This document shows positions 7,171-13,980 of a stretch of DNA of 64,000 bases, piece by piece. Below the pieces are notes generated by a model. That model had not been told where the DNA came from. It did no database searches and was given only the letters and a program-made list of their open reading frames with translations. The DNA is from Streptomyces spinosisporus (GTDB lineage Bacteria; Actinomycetota; Actinomycetes; Streptomycetales; Streptomycetaceae): contig NZ_JALDAX010000001.1 in assembly GCF_022698145.1 (NCBI RefSeq), positions 124,001 to 188,000 of the forward strand, written 5' to 3'. Position 1 is the stretch's first letter. Each line of letters starts with the position of its first letter. Both the position numbers and the translations under genes were made by a program.

Positions 7171-9503
7171 CTGAGACGCATGTGACTGGTGAGCCGGCCA
7201 GCATGATCCCTCCGGGCCGGAGGATCGAGAGCGCACTTCACGTCCCTGACGTCTCGGGGCTCGATCTCGTGAGCGCGGCTCTCGCGTACGCGGACGCGGG
7301 CTGGTACGTCGTCCCGCTCAGCACAGGCAAGAACGGCAAGCACCCCGGATCGCTCCTCGGCAAGTGCTGGCCGCAGAAGTCTTCCCGTGATCCCGAGCAG
7401 CTCCGAGCGTGGTTCGGCATCCACCGGCCGAGCACGCGAGGCATCGGCCTCCACGTCGGCAGGTCCGGCGCGGTCGCCTTCGATGTCGACGACGATTCCG
7501 CCGTGCCGGACGCACTGCGCGAGCTCCTCACCGGGGACGTGCCCTTCCAGTCGAGCCGGAGCAACCAGCCGGGGCGTGGCGCGTACGTGTTCGCGCTGCC
7601 GGAGGGCGTCATGCCCGGCAACGGACAGGGCGGCTTCAAGGGCGACTGGGGAGACGTCCGGGGCTACAACGGGATCATCGTCGTCGAGCCGTCGGGGCAC
7701 CCGAAGGAGCACGACGGCGGCCGGTACGCCTGGCGACGTACCGGCGCGCTACCCGTCCTGCCGGACGCGGCCGTGGAGATGCTCAGCAAGGGCGGTGAAC
7801 GCGGCCAGGCGGCGGCTCACGACGTCGTGGCGGGCTTCCTGAAGGAACACGTCACCGGAGACGGCACAGGGCGTCTGGGGGCTGTTCTGCGGCGTATCGA
7901 AGAGGCCGCGCCGGGCACTCGGCACGCCGCTGCGGTGAACGCCGCGTGCCAGCTCGCCCGCGAGGCGGCGGCGGGAGCGTACCCGGCTCAACTCGCGTAC
8001 GACAACGGCCTGTCGGTGTTCTGCGCGTCGCTCAATGGCGAGGCCGGGCGTGATCCCGAAGGCGAGTGGGACAGCGTCTGGTCCTGGGGCGTCGGACAGA
8101 TCACCGACGAGCGCGTGGCCGAAGTGCGCGAGCGCCTCGGGCAGTCGGCGACGACAGCGAAGGACCCCTTCGGCGTCGCCGACGACGCCGCGCCGGGCAG
8201 TACGCGTCTGCCGGACAGCTTCTGGCTGGCACGCCCCGAACTCACGCACATCAGGGACGCGGCATGGTCGCGCCGTGCAGCACCGGACCCCGTCCTGCAC
8301 GGGGTGCTTGCCCGGCTGGCCGCATGTCTGAAGGCGGGGCTCCGCGTCGACACAGGGGTGGCTGATCCCGTCGCGCTGAACTACTACGCCGCGCTCGTCT
8401 CTGCCCCCGGCAAGGGGAAGTCGTCGTCCGCCGGGGTCGCGCGCAGGGTGCTGCCCACGCCGCCGTGGCTGGATGACGACTTCTTCGATCTCCCGCCGGG
8501 GACCGGTGAAGGCTACGGCGAAGCCTTCATGGGCAAGGCCGGGAACGGCGAGACGCACGCGAACGGCAAAGAGGTGATGGAGCGTCAGCAGGTCCGGCAC
8601 AACGCGCACGCCCTGATCGACGAGGGTCAGCAGTTCGTGATCCTGCTCGCGGACCGGAAGGGGTCGACGCTCGGAGCGACGTGGCGAGCCATGTGGATGG
8701 GAGGTCCCTTCGGCAACCAGAACGCGAGCGAGGAGCGCCGCCGGAAGATCAGGAACCACTGCTTCGGGGCGGCGGTCAACCTCCAGTACGCCAACGCCGA
8801 GGCGCTGCTCTCCGACGACGAGACCGGCCTCGGGACACCCCAGCGACTCGTGTGGGTGCGTGCCGCGAAGGCGGGACGCCCTCCTGCGACGAAGTGGCCG
8901 GGCGCGCTGGACGTCGACTTCACGAACCTGCGTCACGACCCTGCGGAACCGGTCGCGGAGCACACGGACATCGTGACCGTCGAGGAGTCGCTGATCGAGC
9001 ACATCCAGAACGAGGACGACCGCCGGTCGGATGAGGAAGTGTGGATCAACCCTCTCGATCAGCACGAGCCGATCCACCTGGTCAAGATCGCCGGGCTGCT
9101 GGCGGTGCTCTGCGGTGAGCGCGTGATCACCTGGGAGTTCTGGCGGCTGGCGGAAACCGTCTGGGCGACAAGCTGCGCGGTGCGGGCAGTGCTGCTCCGG
9201 CACAAGAACCGGACCGAGACCGAGCGTGCGGAGACGCGCACACAGATGCGTGTCGACACGGCGGTGCGGACCGAGATCGCCAAGGCTGAGGCTCTCGAAA
9301 GCCGCGACGTGCGGCGCGTCGCCAAACTGATCGCCAAGCACGTGCGCGCCGCCGGAGGGCCGGGCCCGAAGTCCACGGTGCGTACGGCGATTGCGGCACG
9401 GGATCGCAAGCATTTCGACGACGCCCTGAAACTCGCGGAGAACCACGGCTGGGTGCAGGTCGACGCCGACAAGCTCTCCCCGGGGGAGGTTCTGCCCGCA
9501 TGA
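7167..9503 (+). CDS. Bifunctional primase-polymerase / helicase replication protein
   Basis: 778 residues. The N-terminal domain is an archaeo-eukaryotic primase-type prim-pol: metal-binding acidic residues in VAFDVDDD at about 106-110 and a conserved His in VVEPSGH at about 178. A C-terminal ATPase resembles DUF3987/superfamily 3-type helicases, with a P-loop-like SAPGKGKSSS near residue 412 and an acidic ALIDEG near 481. Such proteins initiate replication of many AICEs in place of RepSA. ATG 7167 overlaps the previous TGA; the longer frame from 7119 would overlap the upstream gene. Iterons directly follow at 9511, fitting an initiator-plus-origin arrangement. Confidence 0.85.
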   Translation: MTETHVTGEPASMIPPGRRIESALHVPDVSGLDLVSAALAYADAGWYVVPLSTGKNGKHPGSLLGKCWPQKSSRDPEQLRAWFGIHRPSTRGIGLHVGRSGAVAFDVDDDSAVPDALRELLTGDVPFQSSRSNQPGRGAYVFALPEGVMPGNGQGGFKGDWGDVRGYNGIIVVEPSGHPKEHDGGRYAWRRTGALPVLPDAAVEMLSKGGERGQAAAHDVVAGFLKEHVTGDGTGRLGAVLRRIEEAAPGTRHAAAVNAACQLAREAAAGAYPAQLAYDNGLSVFCASLNGEAGRDPEGEWDSVWSWGVGQITDERVAEVRERLGQSATTAKDPFGVADDAAPGSTRLPDSFWLARPELTHIRDAAWSRRAAPDPVLHGVLARLAACLKAGLRVDTGVADPVALNYYAALVSAPGKGKSSSAGVARRVLPTPPWLDDDFFDLPPGTGEGYGEAFMGKAGNGETHANGKEVMERQQVRHNAHALIDEGQQFVILLADRKGSTLGATWRAMWMGGPFGNQNASEERRRKIRNHCFGAAVNLQYANAEALLSDDETGLGTPQRLVWVRAAKAGRPPATKWPGALDVDFTNLRHDPAEPVAEHTDIVTVEESLIEHIQNEDDRRSDEEVWINPLDQHEPIHLVKIAGLLAVLCGERVITWEFWRLAETVWATSCAVRAVLLRHKNRTETERAETRTQMRVDTAVRTEIAKAEALESRDVRRVAKLIAKHVRAAGGPGPKSTVRTAIAARDRKHFDDALKLAENHGWVQVDADKLSPGEVLPA

Positions 9504-9510
9504 TCGCTGC

Positions 9511-9690
9511 GCAGCCCTGTACACGCCCTGTACATGTACAGGGCTGCGCGCGAGTGTGCTTTTCCCTATCAAGAAAGTCGAAGATCTATTTCTATTTCTA
9601 CAGGTCAGGGGCTTGCCGGGGAGAGAGCAAGATCACGCACAAGCGCAAGCGCGCATGTACAGGGATGTACAGGGCGCGAAATGTACAGGG
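9511..9690. repeat. Iteron cluster, candidate replication origin of the element
   Basis: Six copies of the 9-mer TGTACAGGG or its complement: CCCTGTACA at 9515 and 9526, TGTACAGGG at 9535, 9656, 9666 and 9682. The second and third form the perfect 20-bp palindrome GCCCTGTACATGTACAGGGC (9525-9544). The first and third also pair over 13 bp (9511-9523 with 9535-9547), so two alternative folds exist. An AT-rich tract (about 9560-9600) lies between the two groups. The cluster starts 8 bp after the replication gene. Iterons plus an AT-rich segment beside an initiator gene are the expected parts of an origin; an operator array is the alternative. Confidence 0.7.
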
Positions 9691-9767
9691 CTAGTTGATC
9701 AAGAAGTCCGGTCCGAAATCAAGATCACTAACCCGGCGACCGCCGAACACTGAGAGGCGAACAGATC

Positions 9768-10502
9768 ATGGGCGCACCACCCCAGGCCCGGCCGAACGCG
9801 GCGCAGCACGCGGAGCGGGACGCGAAGATCTACCGGCTGCGGATGCACGGCCTCACCGTGCGCGAGATCGCCGCCCAAGTCGATCTCGGCCCGACGCGCG
9901 TGCACGAGATCATCACCGAGGAGATCGCGGCGCACATCGGCCCCGTCGCCGAGGAGTACGCCGATCACCGCGAGGCGGAGCTTGCCGACTACCAGCGGCG
10001 GGCGAACGCGATCTACACCATGGCGGCCGACGCTGACACGAAGCTGAAGGCGATCGACCGGCTGGTGAAGATCAACGCCGAGCGCCGGAAGCTGCGCGGC
10101 GCCGACGCGCCGGAGGCGATGGAGGTCGCTCTGTCCCGGCGGCTCGACGCGGACGCGGAGATCACGGCGCAGGCCATCACAACCGCCCTGGAACGGCTGT
10201 CGCTTCCGCCGGACCGGATTGCCTACGCCCTCGAAGTCGCCGGGGCCGTGCTGGAGGGCGGCGAAGTGCCCGCGCCGGTCAGCTCCGGCCTGGGAGCAGC
10301 GCCCTACGTCGACAACGGCGCGCAGTACGTGGACGGCCCGCCCGGCTCCGGCCTCCGGTACCGCGTTGTCGCGACCGAGCGCCAGCCCGGCGAGCGCGCC
10401 GACGTCCCCGCCCTGATGCCCGCTCGGGCCGCCGACCCCGACGACGCAACCGATCTACTCGACGTGATCGACGCCGAGATAGCCGATCTTGAGGAGGACT
10501 GA
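9768..10502 (+). CDS. Helix-turn-helix protein of the mobile element
   Basis: 244 residues. Residues about 18-48 (AKIYRLRMHGLTVREIAAQV) form a sigma-region-4-like or terminase-small-subunit-like helix-turn-helix. A long helical part with KLKAIDRLVKINAERRKLRGADAP follows, resembling oligomerisation regions of phage-type small DNA-packaging proteins. The tail is acidic. ATG 9768 follows a GAGAGG sequence. It is separated from the replication gene by the iterons, so it may bind there, but nothing in the sequence proves this. Confidence 0.6.
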   Translation: MGAPPQARPNAAQHAERDAKIYRLRMHGLTVREIAAQVDLGPTRVHEIITEEIAAHIGPVAEEYADHREAELADYQRRANAIYTMAADADTKLKAIDRLVKINAERRKLRGADAPEAMEVALSRRLDADAEITAQAITTALERLSLPPDRIAYALEVAGAVLEGGEVPAPVSSGLGAAPYVDNGAQYVDGPPGSGLRYRVVATERQPGERADVPALMPARAADPDDATDLLDVIDAEIADLEED

Positions 10503-10504
10503 GC

Positions 10505-10837
10505 ATGGACATCGACGCGATCAAGAAACGGCTTCGCGAGCTCCGTGCCGACCCCCGCCGCCCTGGTGCGCGAGCAGAGGCGCAGCGCCTGCTCGGCGAA
10601 GTCACGAGGGCCCGCCAGAAGCAGGACGTCGCCGACATGCAGGGCCCGGCGGACCGCAGGACCGCGCACAGGCAAAACAGCGATCACCCCGTGCCGAAGG
10701 ATCACGAGACGCGCAGGGATCAGCCTGCGTCCGAGGACCCCGCCGACGGCGAGCGGACGATCAGATGGGGCAATGACCACGTCCCGAAGAGCTGGGATCA
10801 GGCCGTAAGGGCGCGGCGCTCGATCTGGAGGCCGTAA
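10505..10837 (+). CDS. Charged hypothetical protein at the right end of the element
   Basis: 110 residues, starting 2 bases after the previous stop with a strong GAGGAGGA ribosome site. It is very hydrophilic; a helical N-terminal segment (IKKRLRELRADPRRPGAR) is followed by a probably disordered His/Asp/Arg-rich part. The end contains TIRWGNDHVPKSWDQAV. No family is recognised. A long hairpin follows at 10878. Confidence 0.6.
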   Translation: MDIDAIKKRLRELRADPRRPGARAEAQRLLGEVTRARQKQDVADMQGPADRRTAHRQNSDHPVPKDHETRRDQPASEDPADGERTIRWGNDHVPKSWDQAVRARRSIWRP

Positions 10838-10877
10838 CGCTCTGAACTGCGGAAATGTAGATCGGACCTAGCCCCCT

Positions 10878-10917
10878 TGAATCCCCAGGCCGTGAGCGTC
10901 GCTGGCCTGGGGATTCA
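10878..10917. terminator. Long perfect hairpin after the last element gene
   Basis: TGAATCCCCAGGCC and GGCCTGGGGATTCA form a perfect 14-bp stem with a 12-base loop. It lies 40 bp after the last element-like gene and probably ends the replication operon. Confidence 0.75.
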
Positions 10918-10944
10918 GCTTGTCGCGGGATGCTCGATCCCGGT

Positions 10945-10966
10945 CGCCTGCATAGTCATGCAGGCG
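10945..10966. other. Short perfect palindrome at the putative element boundary
   Basis: CGCCTGCAT and ATGCAGGCG pair over 9 bp around AGTC. The palindrome contains the stop codon of the small leftward gene. It may be a terminator for that gene or a relic of the element junction. No matching second copy was noticed in the window. Confidence 0.4.
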
Positions 10967-11144
10967 CATCGTCGCAGCTCAGAGCGCTGCCGCGCTCCTG
11001 GGAATCCAAGGGTGAAAAACCCGCTTCTTCATGGAGATTGGACAGGTCTGCGTTGAGGGCTGCCATCAGTTCTTCCATCTGCTGGAGCAGCCCCTTGGGG
11101 CGGTCGGCGTCCTCGCCCTGTGGTGGGACGGAGTCTTCGGACAT
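10956..11144 (-). CDS. Small conserved-looking hypothetical protein
   Basis: 62 residues from ATG 11144 with GAGGAG seven bases upstream. The protein begins MSEDSVPPQGEDADRPKG and contains the helix LLQQMEELMAALNADLSNLHEEAG. The last 20 residues look less natural and end within a palindrome, so the 3' end may have been altered by insertion of the neighbouring element. No function is recognised. The longer in-frame extension upstream is Arg/Pro-rich and unlikely. Confidence 0.5.
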   Translation of the reverse strand: MSEDSVPPQGEDADRPKGLLQQMEELMAALNADLSNLHEEAGFSPLDSQERGSALSCDDAPA

Positions 11145-11380
11145 GGCGGTCTCCTCGGCCCGGGCCCCTCGGGAGGGCCGCACGGGTGACACCCCGGCGG
11201 CGACGGGCCGGGGCGGGCGCCGGGCTGTCCGGCTCCGCTCGGCCAACGATCGCCCCCGTGGCCGGTCACTGGCCCGGGCGTGCGCCGGGCGCGGCGTTGA
11301 CGGATTTCACCCGACAGGGGACGGCGGGGCCGTAGGGGACCGGTGGGGTCGACCGGACCCCGGGCGTGCAGGATGGACGC

Positions 11381-12304
11381 ATGGATCTTCGCATCTTCAC
11401 CGAGCCCCAGCAGGGGGCGTCCTACGACACTCTGCTCACCGTGGCGAAGGCCACCGAGGACCTCGGGTTCGACGCCTTCTTCCGCTCCGACCACTATCTC
11501 CGCATGGGCTCGGGCGACGGCCTCCCCGGCCCCACCGACGCCTGGGTCACCCTCGCCGGTCTGGCCCGCGAGACCAAGCGCATCCGCCTCGGCACCCTGA
11601 TGACGGCCGCCACCTTCCGGCTGCCCGGCGTGCTCGCCATCCAGGTCGCCCAGGTCGACCAGATGTCCGGCGGCCGCGTCGAACTCGGCCTCGGCGCGGG
11701 CTGGTTCGAGGAGGAGCACAAGGCGTACGGCATCCCCTTCCCGAAGGAGAAGTTCGGCCGCCTGGAGGAGCAGCTCGAGATCGTCACCGGCCTGTGGCGC
11801 ACCGAGCTCGGCGAGACCTTCGACTTCCACGGCACGTTCTACGACCTCACCGACTCACCCGCGCTGCCCAAGCCCGCCCAGGACCGCATCCCGGTGCTGA
11901 TCGGCGGCCATGGCGCGACCCGCACCCCGCGTCTCGCGGCCCGGTTCGCCGATGAGTTCAACATGCCGTTCGCCGGCGTCGAGGAGAGCGAGCGGCAGTT
12001 CGCCCGCGTCCGCGCCGCCGCCGAGGAGGCCGGCCGGGGCGCGGACGACCTCGTCCTGTCCAACGCCCTCGTCGTCTGCGTCGGCAAGGACGACCAGGAG
12101 GTCGCCCGCCGCGCCGCAGCCATCGGCCGCGACGCCGACGAGCTGCGGGCCAACGGTCTGGCCGGCACCCCGTCCGAGGTCGTCGACAAGATCGGCCGCT
12201 ACGCCGAGATCGGCTCCCGCCGCCTCTACCTCCAGGTCCTCGACCTCTCCGACCTGGACCACCTGGAGCAGATCTCCTCCCAGGTCCAGTCGCAGCTGTC
12301 GTAG
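11381..12304 (+). CDS. LLM-class (luciferase-like) F420-dependent oxidoreductase
   Basis: 307 residues with the bacterial luciferase-like fold: DLRIFTEPQQGASY start, DAFFRSDHYLRMGS, RIRLGTLMTAATFRLPGVLA, GRVELGLGAGWFEEEH and PVLIGGHGATRTPRLAARFADEFN. These match TIGR03560-type F420-dependent enzymes of actinobacteria. The substrate is unknown. ATG 11381 is preferred over an in-frame GTG at 11366. The sequence CAGGATGGACGC before the ATG resembles a -10 box next to a leaderless start. The gene lies 180 bp before hen1, and this pairing may be chromosomal context rather than a shared pathway. Confidence 0.85.
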   Translation: MDLRIFTEPQQGASYDTLLTVAKATEDLGFDAFFRSDHYLRMGSGDGLPGPTDAWVTLAGLARETKRIRLGTLMTAATFRLPGVLAIQVAQVDQMSGGRVELGLGAGWFEEEHKAYGIPFPKEKFGRLEEQLEIVTGLWRTELGETFDFHGTFYDLTDSPALPKPAQDRIPVLIGGHGATRTPRLAARFADEFNMPFAGVEESERQFARVRAAAEEAGRGADDLVLSNALVVCVGKDDQEVARRAAAIGRDADELRANGLAGTPSEVVDKIGRYAEIGSRRLYLQVLDLSDLDHLEQISSQVQSQLS

Positions 12305-12483
12305 CGGCCGGCGAGGTGCCGTAGGGCTGCCGTAGGAATGCCGTAGGAATAAACAAAGGCGCCGGTCGGCCGCCGTATGCGAAGGTGGGACGGTCGTCCT
12401 GCCGAGCCCCCAGGATCACCCTTCCTGGGGGCTTTCGCGCGCACGGCACCGAAAACCGTCCACCGGCCTGAGAGGCCCTGCCC

Positions 12484-13980
12484 ATGTTCCTGACCCTCAC
12501 CACCACCGGCACTCCCGAACGCCCCGCCACCGACCTCGGCTATCTGCTGCACAAGCACCCCGACAAGGCGCAGGCGTTCTCCACCTCCTACGGCACCGCG
12601 CACGTCCTCTACCCCGAGGCGGACGACCGGCGCTGCACGGCGGCGCTGCTGCTGGAGGTCGACGCGGTGGCGCTGGTGCGGCGGGGGAAGGGCAAGGGGC
12701 GCGGCGGTGCCCCGGACGCGGCGCTCGCGCAGTACGTCAACGACCGCCCGTACGCGGCCTCCTCACTGCTCGCCGTGGCGCTGAGCAGCGTGTTCTCCAG
12801 CGCGATGAAGGGCACCTGCCACGCCAGGCCCGAGCTGCCGGCCGAGCCGCGCCCGCTGCGCATCGAGGTGCCCGCGCTGCCCGCCCGCGGCGGCCCCGAG
12901 CTGGTGCGGCGGTTGTTCGAGCCGTTGGGCTGGGCGGTGGCCGCGCAACCGGTCGCCCTGGACGCCGAGTTCCCGGAGTGGGGCGACTCGCGCTATGTGC
13001 GGCTGGTCCTGGAGTCGCAGGCGCTGACCCTCGCCGAGGCGCTGCGCCATCTCTACGTCCTGCTGCCCGTGCTCGACGACGCCAAGCACTACTGGGTCGC
13101 CCCCGACGAGGTCGACAAGCTGCTGCGGGCCGGTGAGGGCTGGCTGGCCGAGCACCCGGAGCAGAAGCTGATCACCAGCCGCTATCTCTCCCGCCGCTGG
13201 TCGCTGACCCGGCAGGCCATGGAGCGGCTGGAGCTGGTGCGCCTCGCGGAGGCCGACGACAGCGAGGTCGAGGAGATCGACAACGCGGTCGAGGCGGAGA
13301 CCGAGGAGGAGCAGCGGCCGACCCCGCTCGCCGTGCAGCGACGGGACGCGATCATCGAGGCCCTGCGGGCGTCCGGCGCGAGTCGTGTCGTCGATCTCGG
13401 CTGCGGACAGGGCCAGTTGGTGCAGGCGCTGCTCAAGGACTCGCAGTTCACGCAGATCGCCGGTGTCGACGTGTCGATGCGCGCGCTGACCATCGCCTCC
13501 CGGCGGCTGAAGCTGGACCGCATGGGGGAGCGGCAGGCATCCCGCGTCACGCTCTTCCAGGGCTCGCTCGCCTACACCGACAAGCGCCTCAAGGGCTACG
13601 ACGCCGCCGTGCTGAGCGAGGTGATCGAGCACCTCGACCTGCCGCGGCTGCCGGCCCTGGAGTACGCGGTGTTCGGCGCGGCCCGTCCGCGCACGGTCCT
13701 CGTGACCACCCCGAACGTGGAGTACAACGTCCGCTGGGAGTCCCTGCCGGCCGGCCATGTCCGGCACGGCGACCACCGCTTCGAGTGGACCCGCGAGGAG
13801 TTCCGCTCCTGGGCGCGGGCGGTGGCCGAACGGCACGGCTACGGCGTGCGGTTCGTGCCCGTCGGCCCCGACGACCCCGAGGTCGGGCCACCCACCCAGA
13901 TGGCCGTGTTCGAGCTCGACCCGGCCGGACCGAAGACCGAGAAGAACGAGAAGAACGAGAAGGAGGCGAAGGCGGCATGA
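12484..13980 (+). CDS. hen1: 3'-terminal RNA ribose 2'-O-methyltransferase Hen1
   Basis: 498 residues. Bacterial Hen1 adds a 2'-O-methyl group at the 3' end of the break during RNA repair, protecting it from being cut again. The N-terminal half is the Pnkp-partner domain (FLTLTTTGTPERPATDLGYL, AVALSSVFSSAMKG). The C-terminal half is the methyltransferase: SAM motif VVDLGCGQGQLV at about 303-314, metal-binding EVIEHLD at about 379, and HGDHRFEWTREEF near 428. The end is a Lys/Glu-rich tail (KTEKNEKNEKEAKAA). The gene overlaps pnkp by 4 bases, consistent with the known Pnkp/Hen1 heterotetramer. RNA targets are most likely tRNAs cut by ribotoxins. Confidence 0.95.
   Translation: MFLTLTTTGTPERPATDLGYLLHKHPDKAQAFSTSYGTAHVLYPEADDRRCTAALLLEVDAVALVRRGKGKGRGGAPDAALAQYVNDRPYAASSLLAVALSSVFSSAMKGTCHARPELPAEPRPLRIEVPALPARGGPELVRRLFEPLGWAVAAQPVALDAEFPEWGDSRYVRLVLESQALTLAEALRHLYVLLPVLDDAKHYWVAPDEVDKLLRAGEGWLAEHPEQKLITSRYLSRRWSLTRQAMERLELVRLAEADDSEVEEIDNAVEAETEEEQRPTPLAVQRRDAIIEALRASGASRVVDLGCGQGQLVQALLKDSQFTQIAGVDVSMRALTIASRRLKLDRMGERQASRVTLFQGSLAYTDKRLKGYDAAVLSEVIEHLDLPRLPALEYAVFGAARPRTVLVTTPNVEYNVRWESLPAGHVRHGDHRFEWTREEFRSWARAVAERHGYGVRFVPVGPDDPEVGPPTQMAVFELDPAGPKTEKNEKNEKEAKAA

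Larger units (their letters stand above)
1..10950. mobile_element. Integrated conjugative element of the AICE type (partial, left end outside window)
   Basis: This block carries a TraB-like FtsK/SpoIIIE translocase, an SpdB-like membrane protein, an excisionase-like HTH protein, a primase-polymerase/helicase replication protein, iterons, and several small coupled genes. That set is typical of actinomycete integrative and conjugative elements, which replicate after excision and move double-stranded DNA with TraB. No tyrosine or serine integrase and no tRNA or duplicated att sequence is visible, so the integrase and one junction probably lie to the left. The right limit is inferred: element-like genes stop at 10837 and chromosomal-looking genes begin at about 10956-11381. 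The exact end is not defined by the sequence. Confidence 0.8.

Noticed and set aside
9500..9694. 64-codon reading frame just after the replication gene
   Set aside because: It is made of the iteron repeats and an AT-rich tract, has no ribosome site, and gives a repetitive Cys/Arg/Tyr-rich product.
10945..10966. Palindrome considered as an attachment site
   Set aside because: No second copy, no tRNA gene and no integrase were found in the window, so it cannot be supported as att.
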